Below, piece by piece: positions 24,011-33,190 of a stretch of 64,000 nucleotides of DNA (positions within the stretch are counted from its first letter, which is position 1; each line of letters begins with the position of its first letter). A model generated the notes under the pieces. The model saw nothing but the letters and a program-made list of their open reading frames with translations. It ran no database searches and had not been told where the DNA came from. The translations under genes and the position numbers were made by a program. Source of the stretch: Bacteroidales bacterium UBA5326 (GTDB taxonomy: Bacteria; Bacteroidota; Bacteroidia; Bacteroidales; UBA932); NCBI GenBank assembly GCA_002408205.1, contig DHQY01000014.1, positions 341,073 to 405,072 of the forward strand, given 5' to 3'.

Positions 24011-26782
24011 TTAATTATCCCAGAAACTTGAGTTCTTCTTGTACTGCAACAGGTCGGCCAGGGCAGAAGCCTTGGCGGCAATGCGGAAACTCCAGCTTTC
24101 CCACTTCCCGTTTGGAACCCAGGAAAAAGATATCTGAAAACAATGGAGATCGTACGTGGCACTTAACTGGGTTGTGGTAAGTTTGAATTTCATCAGATCG
24201 AAACCGCTGTTTACATTGATATTCAAATCTTTAGTGAGTTTTATCTGAGCCGAAAAACCAAGAGTTTGAGAGAAATTATGATTTGTATTCAATAATTCGT
24301 TCGCATATGTATAGGATCTGTTATATGAAAAACTGTAATTAAAATTCAAGGACCAGGGAATCTCCGGGTCCATATAATAAACCCAGCCTCCGGGAATGTA
24401 TTCTCCAGTAAGAGGGTCTTCATAAACTAATTGATAAGACGTATTTTTATTGTTCTTTTCTCCGCCCGAAAATGAATAAGAAGTGGAAAAACTGGCATTT
24501 GTCAGCCGGGCTGGATTTCCGGTTTTGATAATATTCAGTGTATTAATCTTTTGCCCCCTCGAATTAATGGCATAGGGATCGAAAGTAGCATTTGCGTTCA
24601 ACCCGAGTTTTTCAAAAACGGTGGTGGATAATGTAACACTGATATTGGACAGCTTTAATGAGTCAGCCAGGAAATTATATGATCCCGACAAAGAAAGATT
24701 ATCTATTAATTTAATCTTCTTTATTCCACCGTCCTGGGTAGTGTCTTTTTTGTTGAATACCTTAGCCTCAACATTGTTTCCGAAAGAAAAGCTGATAGCA
24801 GCCGTACGTCCTTTTGACGGCGGCCCGTAAACAGATTTGGTCGAATATTTATTATAATCAACGGAATGATCTTTCCCCAGACTGTCTGTATAGTTCAACG
24901 TTACAAAACCATTGGACGACGTTCCGAGTTCCGGCCTGAATGAGAAGCCGACAGAAGGAGTTATCATATGTCGTATAGCCCTTAGCCGGCCTTTAGGGTT
25001 GAAATTGAAAAGACCGTAAATCCTTGTAGACATGGAAATTCCCCCGGAATAGGATTGAGTGAGACCAAATTCACTGAACGGTTTGGAATACTCCGAGATC
25101 ACAGTCTGTGTAACGGGGTCGAACCGGCGTGTTTCACTCATAAAATGCCAGTTCATCCCATAGGAAACGGTTGGTGTGAAATTCAGGTATTTAAGCAAAG
25201 TAAAACCCGGTAAGCCAATGGCAAAGTTGTGCTGCATACCTGTCTTGAAATCCTTCCACAGATCGGGCGTACCAAACTGTGACGATTTAAAATTCACTTT
25301 ATTCTGAAACGAAGTATTGTAACTCAGGGTAACCTCTTCATAGAATTTTTTCTTACCAACGCGTTCTTTTTTTTCAAAAGGATTAATTCGGCTCATGGTA
25401 AACGTAAAGTTGGGCAAAGTAAGAGAGTAGGAAGAGTCACGGTTATTCTGACTGTGCAACAGGTTAACGGACAGGTTGAAAGGAGTGCCCGCAAAGGTTT
25501 TGGCATATGAAATGCTTGATGAGGTCTGACTTTGCAGAGCCTCGTTGATCGTCTGGCTGTTATAACGGTTATTTGTAGGGCTCGAGAAATTTACAGAAGC
25601 ACTGAAAGTGGTCCCCGGCCGTTTTTTCGGATCCTGTGTATGACTCCATTTGATGCTGAAGTCACCCGATTCGGAATAGTCGGACGATCCGCGTTCGCCA
25701 GTAATATTCTTTGAATAGTTAACATTCAGGCTCCCGTTATATTTATATCTATTCTTGTAACGGGCCGTTGTTCTCACTGCCCATGAACCCATAGAATAAA
25801 TGTCACCGGTAATGGAAAAATCAAGATAATCTCCAATTACAAAATAATAACCAAGGTCCCTGAGAAAGAAACCGCGGGAAGTTTCTTCTCCGTAACTGGG
25901 CATGAGCAATCCGCCTGACCGGTCGGGGCGCTGAGGCACAAAACCAAAGGGAAGCGCAATGGGCGTAGGCACATCTTCAATAACCACATAGGCAGGACCG
26001 AATATGGTTTGCCCCATTTTTCCGTCCTGACCGGAAGTGATTTTCGCATTGGTCATTCTCAGGTAAAAATGAGGATGTTCTGCATCACAGGTGGTATATT
26101 TTCCCCCGTGAATATTTATGGAATTATCCGGCATTTTTTTAAGGTGTTCTCCATGCAGGAATCCCTGGTCGTCCTGAGTTACCATATTATTGATCCGTGC
26201 TTTTCTGGAAGAAAAATTATAGTAGACAGATTCCATCACGTAATTGTTTTTGCCTTCCTTCATCACAGGCTTTCCCTGCATCACACCGGTGGAATCAATT
26301 ACCCCTGTGGCAAATACGATCTTTGAATTGACATCATACTCCATGTATTCCGCAGTTATTTCCAGATTGCCGTAAGTCACCTTTACGTCTCCGTAATAAT
26401 ACAGCATGGTTTTACCATTGGAAAAATCTTCCACTACCGAATCCCTTGCCACAGAAAAAGCAGGAGCTTCCAGCTGGGATCGTGCCCGAAGACTGTCCAT
26501 GCGGGCCGAACTGTCTGTAGAGAAGACGGTAAGCCCGGCCTTTTCCTGCCCAATCCCCTGCCGGCTCCCCAATATGGACAACATGGAGGCCAGTGTCGGC
26601 GGGGTGCCCAGTCCGGATACCGGAGACTTCATGCCCTGTCTGTACGTACTGCTTACCGGTGTAAGAGCATTATCTATAACCCGCTTATCCTGAGCACATA
26701 GCGACGACCTCCCTGCCAGAAGGAACACCACTAAACACACGGTATACAAAATAGTTTTATTATCTTTGTCTGCTGCAGACAT
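24011..26782 (-). CDS. LPS-assembly protein LptD-like outer membrane protein
   Basis: A 923-residue outer membrane protein from ATG 26782. After a signal peptide (ending SSLCAQ) comes an OstA/LptA-like domain (about 125-260: YYYGDVKVTYGNLEITAEYMEY, ARINNMVTQDDQG) and then a large C-terminal beta-barrel. This is the plan of LptD, which inserts lipopolysaccharide in the outer leaflet. The segment FGFVPQRPDRSGGLLMPSYG is characteristic of the barrel start. A TTG three codons upstream overlaps the -7 element and is not used here. The gene starts 15 bp from the divergent amidase gene. Confidence 0.88.
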   Translation of the reverse strand: MSAADKDNKTILYTVCLVVFLLAGRSSLCAQDKRVIDNALTPVSSTYRQGMKSPVSGLGTPPTLASMLSILGSRQGIGQEKAGLTVFSTDSSARMDSLRARSQLEAPAFSVARDSVVEDFSNGKTMLYYYGDVKVTYGNLEITAEYMEYDVNSKIVFATGVIDSTGVMQGKPVMKEGKNNYVMESVYYNFSSRKARINNMVTQDDQGFLHGEHLKKMPDNSINIHGGKYTTCDAEHPHFYLRMTNAKITSGQDGKMGQTIFGPAYVVIEDVPTPIALPFGFVPQRPDRSGGLLMPSYGEETSRGFFLRDLGYYFVIGDYLDFSITGDIYSMGSWAVRTTARYKNRYKYNGSLNVNYSKNITGERGSSDYSESGDFSIKWSHTQDPKKRPGTTFSASVNFSSPTNNRYNSQTINEALQSQTSSSISYAKTFAGTPFNLSVNLLHSQNNRDSSYSLTLPNFTFTMSRINPFEKKERVGKKKFYEEVTLSYNTSFQNKVNFKSSQFGTPDLWKDFKTGMQHNFAIGLPGFTLLKYLNFTPTVSYGMNWHFMSETRRFDPVTQTVISEYSKPFSEFGLTQSYSGGISMSTRIYGLFNFNPKGRLRAIRHMITPSVGFSFRPELGTSSNGFVTLNYTDSLGKDHSVDYNKYSTKSVYGPPSKGRTAAISFSFGNNVEAKVFNKKDTTQDGGIKKIKLIDNLSLSGSYNFLADSLKLSNISVTLSTTVFEKLGLNANATFDPYAINSRGQKINTLNIIKTGNPARLTNASFSTSYSFSGGEKNNKNTSYQLVYEDPLTGEYIPGGWVYYMDPEIPWSLNFNYSFSYNRSYTYANELLNTNHNFSQTLGFSAQIKLTKDLNINVNSGFDLMKFKLTTTQLSATYDLHCFQISFSWVPNGKWESWSFRIAAKASALADLLQYKKNSSFWDN
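26761..26768 (+). promoter_or_regulatory. -7 element for the amidase gene, inside lptD
   Basis: TATCTTTG on the plus strand lies 29 nt before the amidase ATG and within the first codons of the divergent lptD gene. Confidence 0.4.
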
Positions 26783-26788
26783 AAGCTG

Positions 26789-26796
26789 CAAATATA
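26789..26796 (-). promoter_or_regulatory. -7 element for lptD
   Basis: TATATTTG on the minus strand. It would start transcription almost at the lptD ATG (26782), implying a very short leader, and it abuts the divergent amidase start. Confidence 0.35.
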
Positions 26797-26797
26797 T

Positions 26798-27889
26798 ATG
26801 AAAAAACTGATTCCCGTATTGATGGTCATTTCGTGTATTTGCAATTCATATGCCATCTTTGCTCAAAGTATTCCTTCCACCTCTATTGGTAAAATTGTAA
26901 TTGATCCGGGTCATGGAGGACACGACCCCGGCGCATTGAGCCCGGACCGGAAATTAAGGGAAAAAGATATTAACCTTTCAGTTGCCAGGTACCTGGGTGG
27001 GGCCATCAGGGAAAGCTATCCCGACATTGAAGTGTTATATACCAGATCATCCGATGTAGCCGTAGACCTTGACAAACGGGGCATGCTGGCCACCGAGGGA
27101 CATGCAGACCTGTTCATTTCCATTCATGTGAACTCCACCCGCAAATCCGTAACCGTTCCGTTGGGACCTGAAACATGGGTTTTCGGGGGTGACCGGAGCC
27201 TGAGGAAAGATGACAGCTACGAGGTAGTACTCAAAGAAAACGAAGTGATTAAATTTGAGGAAAACTATCGGGCCAAATACGAAGGGTTCGACCCCGAAAA
27301 CCCGCAGTCCATGATTGTCTTTAATTTTCAGAAAGACGCCATAACCAGACAGTCCAAGATCCTGGCAACCTGTATTCAGCAGACATTACGCTCCGGGCCA
27401 TTAAAAGGAAACTCAAAAGACCGGGGTATGAAAGAAGGAGGACTGATGGTCCTGGCATATTGTTCTATGCCTGCGATACTGGTTGAGCTGGGTTTTATTA
27501 ACAGTGCATCCGACAGAAAGATTCTGGGGTCAGACAGCGGCCGCAAAAAACTTGCCCGTCAGCTTTTCCTTGGTTTTGACAAATACTATAAGGCTGTCAC
27601 ACAGGAAAACAATGTTACCGCCTCCCCACGGAAAGCAGTTGAAAAACAATACCGGGTGCAGGTCATGGCAGGAAACGAAAAAATCCATGCCACCTCTGCC
27701 GTTTTTAAAGGATATGGTCAGGTTGATTACATTGAATGCCCGGAACAGAAATATAAATATAAGTACACCATAGGCAACTTCGATACGCCTGAAGAGGCTC
27801 AGGAATTCTGCACGCAACTCAGAAGCAAAGACTTCCCTGGAGCTTTTGTTATTGCCGTTCAGGAAGGAAAACAGGTGCCTGTCAAATAA
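26798..27889 (+). CDS. N-acetylmuramoyl-L-alanine amidase with C-terminal SPOR-like domain
   Basis: A 363-residue exported Amidase_3 zinc enzyme that cuts the peptide from the glycan strand of peptidoglycan. After the signal peptide (ending IFAQ), zinc ligands are visible in IDPGHGGHDPG (His), the LREKDINLSVA Glu, and SIHVN (His); the catalytic Glu is in PAILVELGFIN. Residues about 284-360 (YRVQVMAGNEKI to FPGAFVIAVQEG) resemble a SPOR domain, which binds denuded septal glycans, so action at the division site is likely. MlaD-family gene follows after 6 bp. Confidence 0.92.
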   Translation: MKKLIPVLMVISCICNSYAIFAQSIPSTSIGKIVIDPGHGGHDPGALSPDRKLREKDINLSVARYLGGAIRESYPDIEVLYTRSSDVAVDLDKRGMLATEGHADLFISIHVNSTRKSVTVPLGPETWVFGGDRSLRKDDSYEVVLKENEVIKFEENYRAKYEGFDPENPQSMIVFNFQKDAITRQSKILATCIQQTLRSGPLKGNSKDRGMKEGGLMVLAYCSMPAILVELGFINSASDRKILGSDSGRKKLARQLFLGFDKYYKAVTQENNVTASPRKAVEKQYRVQVMAGNEKIHATSAVFKGYGQVDYIECPEQKYKYKYTIGNFDTPEEAQEFCTQLRSKDFPGAFVIAVQEGKQVPVK

Positions 27890-27895
27890 TACATT

Positions 27896-28816
27896 ATGAG
27901 TAAAAGAAAAATTTCAAAAGAAATCCGAATAGGTCTGTTTTTCCTGTTGGTACTGATTGCGCTATACTTTGTAATACAATTCCTGAAAGGCAACGATGTT
28001 TTCCAGGGAACCGCCACCTACTATGCCGTCTACCCGGGCGTGGAAGGATTGGCTCCTACCAGTCCTGTCTCTATTCTGGGTCTGAAAGCGGGCACGATTG
28101 ACCGGATATCCTACAATCAGATTAACCGAAAAATGATCGTCCGCATGAAATTGAAAAAAAGCTATAAAATTCCTGCAGGATCTGTAGCCGACATTTACAG
28201 CGCCGATATTCTGGGAGGTAAAGCCGTAAAAATTATCTTGTCAGAGGAAACAGACTTTCACCGTTCGGGAGATACGTTGTTATCATCGGTTCAAAAAGAC
28301 CTTATTACGCTTCTTACCGGAGAGCTGGTTTCTTTGAAAGAACAAATTGCCGGACTGATCTCGGGACTGGATACCACCGTGGCAAATCTGAACGAAATTC
28401 TGGGGACAGAAAACAAGCAGGAGATACGGGAGGCACTCGCATCTCTTAATTCTTCTCTTCATCAATTCAACGGCTTCATTGGGACACTTAACGACAATGC
28501 CCCGCATATAGGAAGCATACTGGGAAGCGTAGACACCCTGGGTAGCAAACTAAACACCGGCATGAATGATCTCAACCAAACCCTCGTCAATTTGCAGGCG
28601 CTCTCTCTCGAATTAAAAGACGCAGGACTCTCGGAAACCGTAAACGAACTAACCTCCCTCGTCAAACACCTGAACAACCCCGGCGGGTCACTCGGACAAG
28701 TTATGAACAACCCCGATCTATACAATAATATTACCCGGGTGCTCGGCAGTGTGGATTCGCTGGTACAAAGAATTAGCGATAACCCAAAAAAATACTTTAA
28801 AATAACTGTGTTTTAA
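27896..28816 (+). CDS. MlaD/MCE family substrate-binding protein
   Basis: A 306-residue protein with one N-terminal transmembrane helix (about 12-29) and an MCE domain (about 38-120: YYAVYPGVEGLAPTSPVSILGLKAG), followed by a long helical region (about 140-300). MCE proteins form hexameric rings in the periplasm and carry phospholipids or other lipids between membranes. The ATPase and permease of a typical Mla system are not adjacent. It is 6 bp downstream of the amidase gene, a pairing common in Bacteroidota. Confidence 0.9.
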   Translation: MSKRKISKEIRIGLFFLLVLIALYFVIQFLKGNDVFQGTATYYAVYPGVEGLAPTSPVSILGLKAGTIDRISYNQINRKMIVRMKLKKSYKIPAGSVADIYSADILGGKAVKIILSEETDFHRSGDTLLSSVQKDLITLLTGELVSLKEQIAGLISGLDTTVANLNEILGTENKQEIREALASLNSSLHQFNGFIGTLNDNAPHIGSILGSVDTLGSKLNTGMNDLNQTLVNLQALSLELKDAGLSETVNELTSLVKHLNNPGGSLGQVMNNPDLYNNITRVLGSVDSLVQRISDNPKKYFKITVF

Positions 28817-28883
28817 TCTACTATAATTGTCCGTAATTATTGTCCTGCTTAAAAAACAGAAAACCAACAAAATACAGGCCTGA

Positions 28884-28925
28884 TTATCAACAATTTAAAA
28901 AAAGTAAAAATTTTATTGTTGATAA
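28884..28925. promoter_or_regulatory. Inverted pair of DnaA-box-like sites upstream of dnaA
   Basis: TTATCAACAAT (28884-28894) and its exact inverted copy ATTGTTGATAA (28915-28925) flank 20 nt of almost pure A/T. TTATCAACA differs from the consensus DnaA box TTATCCACA by one base. The surrounding 200 bp before dnaA are very AT-rich. It may be an autoregulatory site or part of a replication origin. Confidence 0.55.
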
Positions 28926-29021
28926 TGAGGGTATTAAAACTTTTTTACAAAATCCAAACGATTTTCATTTTTTTTTACCATTTTTTTCAACCAATTTTGT
29001 AATACTAACCTGAAATCATAC

Positions 29022-30437
29022 ATGTCTCCATCCTCACACAAAATTGTCTGGAATAATTGTCTGAATATTATTAAAGATATTGTTCAGCCTGCAAGCTTCA
29101 GTACCTGGTTCGAGCCCATTGTTCCCGTAAGGCTGCAGAATTATGTCCTTACCATTGAAGTTCCTTCTCATTTTTTCAGGGAATACATAGAAGAGCATTT
29201 TATTGACCTGATTGGGCCCTGTCTGCGTAAGGAGCTGGGGAGTCAGGCTAAACTGGAATACAGCGTAAAAGTAGATTCCGGCAGTAAGGGAGTTCCCGTA
29301 CCCCATCAGGTAAAAGGGCAATTCCAAAACAAGTCGGTCTCTTTTCACCGCAGCAGCGACGAACAGCTGGCAAGTCCCTATGTGATACCCGGAGTCAGAC
29401 AGGTCAAGATTGACCCCCAGTTGAATGCCGCTTATTCTTTCGATAATTTTGTGGAAGGGTCCTGCAACAGACTTGCCCGCACAGCCGGGTTAAGCATTGC
29501 CGAGAAACCCGGCGGCCCGTTTAATCCATTGTTTATTTACGGAGGTTCGGGGCTGGGCAAAACACATCTTGCGCAGGCCATAGGTATTGAGATCAAGAAC
29601 AAAATGCCCGAAAAAATTGTCCTGTATGTTTCGGCCAACCTGTTCCAGATCCAGTTTATGGATGCAGTCAATATAAAAAATAAGCTTACTGACTTCATGC
29701 ATTTCTATCAGATGATAGATGTGCTCATAATTGACGATGTCCAGGAGTTTGCCGGAAAACCGGGGACCCAGAATGCTTATTTTAATATTTTCAATCACCT
29801 GCATCAATCGGGAAAGCAATTGATACTAACCAGCGACCGTGCTCCGGTGGATCTTAAAGACCTGGATGACCGATTGCTTTCACGCTTTAAATGGGGTCTT
29901 TCCGCAGAACTGCTGTCGCCTGATTACTTTACAAGGCTGGCCATACTGCAAAAGAAATGCTACAACGAAGGCGTAGAGGTCCCCAAAGAAGTCCTTGCGT
30001 TCATTGCCGAGCACGTTACAACCAATGTCCGGGAAATTGAAGGGACTTTCTGTTCATTACTGGCACAATCCACTTTCAATAAGCAGCCTGTAACCTTAGA
30101 ACTGGCACAATCCATAACGGATAAACTTGTAAGTCTCTCACCCCATGAGATTTCCATAAACGACATCCAAAAAACCGTCTGCAGTTATTTTGGACTTTCA
30201 CCGGACAGTCTTGTCTCTAAAACACGGAAGCGAGAAATCTGTCAGGCACGTCAGATCGCGATGTATCTGAGCAGGAATCTGACCAAAAATTCGCTCTCTT
30301 CAATAGGAACAATGATTGGAGGCAAAGATCATGCTACCGTACTGCATTCCTATAATACCGTGTGCAATTTAATGGATACAGACCGCTCTTTCCGTCAATA
30401 CGTGACGGATATTGAGAAACGACTCAGACACGGTTAA
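29022..30437 (+). CDS. dnaA: Chromosomal replication initiator protein DnaA
   Basis: DnaA binds origin boxes with ATP and melts DNA to begin replication. The 471-residue protein has domain I (about 1-75, with ASFSTWFEPI), a linker, the AAA+ domain with Walker A near 173 (GGSGLGKTHLAQ), Walker B (VLIIDDVQEF) and sensor segments (DDRLLSRFKWGL), and the domain IV helix-turn-helix signature near 433 (GGKDHATVLHS). Length is normal. The upstream 205 bp hold an inverted pair of DnaA-box-like sites. It is followed by pepD after 13 bp. Confidence 0.98.
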   Translation: MSPSSHKIVWNNCLNIIKDIVQPASFSTWFEPIVPVRLQNYVLTIEVPSHFFREYIEEHFIDLIGPCLRKELGSQAKLEYSVKVDSGSKGVPVPHQVKGQFQNKSVSFHRSSDEQLASPYVIPGVRQVKIDPQLNAAYSFDNFVEGSCNRLARTAGLSIAEKPGGPFNPLFIYGGSGLGKTHLAQAIGIEIKNKMPEKIVLYVSANLFQIQFMDAVNIKNKLTDFMHFYQMIDVLIIDDVQEFAGKPGTQNAYFNIFNHLHQSGKQLILTSDRAPVDLKDLDDRLLSRFKWGLSAELLSPDYFTRLAILQKKCYNEGVEVPKEVLAFIAEHVTTNVREIEGTFCSLLAQSTFNKQPVTLELAQSITDKLVSLSPHEISINDIQKTVCSYFGLSPDSLVSKTRKREICQARQIAMYLSRNLTKNSLSSIGTMIGGKDHATVLHSYNTVCNLMDTDRSFRQYVTDIEKRLRHG

Positions 30438-30450
30438 TATCTGTTAAATC

Positions 30451-31893
30451 ATGAATACACTGCAACCGGAATCCATTTTTTCATTTTTTCACGAAATCTG
30501 CCAAATCCCGCGCGAAAGCGGAAATGAACGTGGCATGACCGAATATCTGCGGGCATTTGCCGACCGCAGAGGCCTGGAATGCCGCACAGACGGGGCCGGA
30601 AACGTTGTGATACGTAAACCTGCATCGTCCGGTAAAGAAAACGCTCCTGTCATTGTCCTGCAAAGCCATACCGATATGGTATGCGAAAAAAACGAGGATG
30701 TTTTTTTTGATTTTTCCAAAGACGCTATAAATTATTACGTTGAAGACGGCTGGATGAAGGCCCGGGGCACTACACTCGGAGCAGATGATGGAATTGGGGT
30801 GGCGGCGCAGCTGGCAGTCCTCGATGACCTGACGCTTGTTCACGGTCCCATTGAATGCCTTTTTACCGTTTCGGAAGAGACCGGTCTGGACGGCGCCCGC
30901 GCATTGGCTCCGGGATTCATTACCGGGGAGATCCTGCTTAACCTGGATTCGGAGGACGAGGGAGAAGTGTTCATTGGATGTGCCGGGGGCATAGACACCA
31001 CAGCACGTTTTCAATATACTCAGGTTCCCCTGCCGTCCGGAACAAAAACCGTAAAAGTAACTGTAAGTGGTGGCACGGGAGGACATAGCGGCGATGAAAT
31101 CCATAAAGACTTGTGTAATGCCGTTCAGGTCCTTGCCCGTTTCTTGTGGAATGTAAGAAAAAAGATTGGCTTTGACATTGCGTCCATTAACGGGGGCAAT
31201 AAACGTAATGCTATTGCGCGCGAAGCTTTTGCCTTATGTGTAATCCCCAACAGGGACATGGAATTGTTTCGCTCATTATTCGTACAATACTCCGATGAAG
31301 TGACCGGAGAATACAGAATTACAGATCCTTTTCTACGTACCGAGATTACTTCCGTTGGGAGCCCTTCCGGTATGATAGACCGCCACATCGCCGACCGGAT
31401 TATTGCGGCGCTGTACTCATGTCCTCACGGAGTGCTGGCCATGAGCAAAGAAATCCCCGGTCTGGTTGAGACCTCAACAAATCTGGCCTCGGTAAAAATG
31501 GATGTCGATGGTGAAATAAGAGTAGGTACCAGTCAGCGAAGTGCCATAGATTCGGCACGACGTAATGCGGCCATGCGCATTGAAAGCCTGTTCGCCCTGG
31601 CCGGCGCTCTGGTTACTCACGAAAGCGAATACCCGGGATGGGCCCCCAACAGTCACTCCCCTATTCTCCGTGTTTGTAAAGAAGCCTACGAGAACCTTTT
31701 CAATACAGAGGTAAAAGTCAGGGCCATACATGCAGGTCTCGAATGCGGCTTGTTCCTCAATGCATTTCCTCATTTGGATATGATCTCCTTTGGTCCTACA
31801 CTCAAAGGAGTGCACTCTCCCGGGGAACGCCTGGAAATTTCCACTGTTCAGAAATTCTGGTTATTATTGTTGGAAATTCTTAAAACCGTATAA
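30451..31893 (+). CDS. pepD: Aminoacyl-histidine (nonspecific) dipeptidase, M20C family
   Basis: A 480-residue cytosolic zinc dipeptidase. Metal ligands are visible in LQSHTDMVCEK (His and Asp), LGADDGIG (bridging Asp), the FTVSEETGLDGA catalytic Glu pair, NLDSEDEGE and the C-terminal HAGLECG/GVHSPGE segment. Bacteroidales living on peptides usually have several of these. It lies between dnaA and rpe with 13-bp and 2-bp gaps, so the three genes are probably cotranscribed. Confidence 0.94.
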   Translation: MNTLQPESIFSFFHEICQIPRESGNERGMTEYLRAFADRRGLECRTDGAGNVVIRKPASSGKENAPVIVLQSHTDMVCEKNEDVFFDFSKDAINYYVEDGWMKARGTTLGADDGIGVAAQLAVLDDLTLVHGPIECLFTVSEETGLDGARALAPGFITGEILLNLDSEDEGEVFIGCAGGIDTTARFQYTQVPLPSGTKTVKVTVSGGTGGHSGDEIHKDLCNAVQVLARFLWNVRKKIGFDIASINGGNKRNAIAREAFALCVIPNRDMELFRSLFVQYSDEVTGEYRITDPFLRTEITSVGSPSGMIDRHIADRIIAALYSCPHGVLAMSKEIPGLVETSTNLASVKMDVDGEIRVGTSQRSAIDSARRNAAMRIESLFALAGALVTHESEYPGWAPNSHSPILRVCKEAYENLFNTEVKVRAIHAGLECGLFLNAFPHLDMISFGPTLKGVHSPGERLEISTVQKFWLLLLEILKTV

Positions 31894-31895
31894 TA

Positions 31896-32537
31896 ATGGG
31901 AAAAGTTGCCGTCTCTATGCTATCTGCCGATTTCGGGCATTTGGAAAACGAGTGCAGAATGGTCAATTCCAGTTGTGCAGAATGGTTCCATCTGGATATT
32001 ATGGACGGTGTTTTTGTTCCCAACCTCTCTTACGGTTTCCCTGTGATAAAAGCTATTGCACGTTATGCCCGCAAGCCCATGGATGCCCATCTGATGACGG
32101 TTCAACCCGCCAATCATTATGCACGTTGTAAAGAAATTGGCATTGAATGGCTTACAGTCCACTACGAAGCCTGCACTCACCTGCACAGGGATATACAGCA
32201 AATACATGCCTTAGGCATGAAAGCAGGCGTTGCCATTAACCCTGCTACCCCGGTTCATCTACTGGACAGTACACTTCCTTATGCAGACATGATACTGATT
32301 ATGTCTGTCAATCCGGGATACGGTGGCCAGCAATTTATTGGTGAAACGTATGGAAAAATAAACCAATTGACACAAATGCGCCGGGAAAGGGATCTTTCTT
32401 TCCTGATTCAGGTAGACGGGGGTGTTTCTTCAGAAAATGCAACTCATTTGTATGATGCCGGAGCCGATGTCCTTGTTGCAGGCCATTTTGTTTTCAGTGC
32501 CCCGGATCCGCTGGAAGCGATCCGTTCTATCAGTTGA
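31896..32537 (+). CDS. rpe: Ribulose-phosphate 3-epimerase
   Basis: A 213-residue TIM-barrel enzyme that interconverts ribulose 5-phosphate and xylulose 5-phosphate in the pentose phosphate pathway. Family motifs: MLSADFGHL, WFHLDIMDGVFVPNLSYG (metal-binding His and catalytic Asp), DAHLM, MSVNPGYGGQQF and QVDGGVS. Length is normal. Its end overlaps the convergent psd gene by 8 bp. Confidence 0.97.
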   Translation: MGKVAVSMLSADFGHLENECRMVNSSCAEWFHLDIMDGVFVPNLSYGFPVIKAIARYARKPMDAHLMTVQPANHYARCKEIGIEWLTVHYEACTHLHRDIQQIHALGMKAGVAINPATPVHLLDSTLPYADMILIMSVNPGYGGQQFIGETYGKINQLTQMRRERDLSFLIQVDGGVSSENATHLYDAGADVLVAGHFVFSAPDPLEAIRSIS

Positions 32538-33186
32538 TTTTTGCGATCAGCGTCTCGCAACCTCGTACTTTATCGCCAATGCCGACCTTGATATCGGCAT
32601 CTAAAGGCAGAAGAATATCTACACGGGAGCCAAATTTAATAATGCCCATTTCGCTGCATTGCTGTACCTCTTTTCCTGTTCTAGCGGTACATACAACCCT
32701 TCTGGCTATAAGTCCGGCAATCTGGCGTACCCCGATGATCTGTTTCCCGCTCTTAAGAAAGACTGTGGTATGTTCGTTTTTCTCAGAAGACTTGGGATGC
32801 CAGGCTACCATTTTATCACCCGCGTGATATTTATAATAGATTATCGAACCTTTTACAGGATACCAGTTTATATGTACATTAAAAATATTCATAAAAATGG
32901 AGACCTGGAGCCTTTTTTCATGCAGGTATTCATTGATCTCCACTTCTTCAATCATCACAATTTTTCCGTCTGCAGCAGCAATCACCGAATGATCGTCCAG
33001 CACAATCTCCCGTCCCGGGATCCGGAAAAATGAGAACGTTTGTATGAGCACAAGGACCGAAAGCACCAGGAACCCTCCAATTATCCAGAAGTTATCTTTC
33101 AGGAACGACAGGATTACTACCAGACAGACCAGAAAAGCAAGCATTACGATAAGAATTGTGGTATATCCTTCTTTATGGATCCGCAT
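32530..33186 (-). CDS. psd: Phosphatidylserine decarboxylase proenzyme family
   Basis: A 218-residue protein from ATG 33186. It has two hydrophobic segments near the N-terminus (about 8-28 and 33-52), the metabolite-binding region around YYKYHAGDKMVAWHPKSSEKN, and the self-cleavage site FGSRVD near 186-191, where the Ser becomes the pyruvoyl cofactor. It makes phosphatidylethanolamine in the inner membrane. The open frame extends 30 codons upstream inside cdsA, but those residues are not family-like. It sits 4 bp after cdsA, another phospholipid gene, so the two likely work together. Confidence 0.92.
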   Translation of the reverse strand: MRIHKEGYTTILIVMLAFLVCLVVILSFLKDNFWIIGGFLVLSVLVLIQTFSFFRIPGREIVLDDHSVIAAADGKIVMIEEVEINEYLHEKRLQVSIFMNIFNVHINWYPVKGSIIYYKYHAGDKMVAWHPKSSEKNEHTTVFLKSGKQIIGVRQIAGLIARRVVCTARTGKEVQQCSEMGIIKFGSRVDILLPLDADIKVGIGDKVRGCETLIAKIN

Positions 33187-33190
33187 AGTA

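Noticed and set aside
30481..31104. Open frame of 207 codons antisense to pepD
   Set aside because: No domain and overlaps a well-supported dipeptidase gene.
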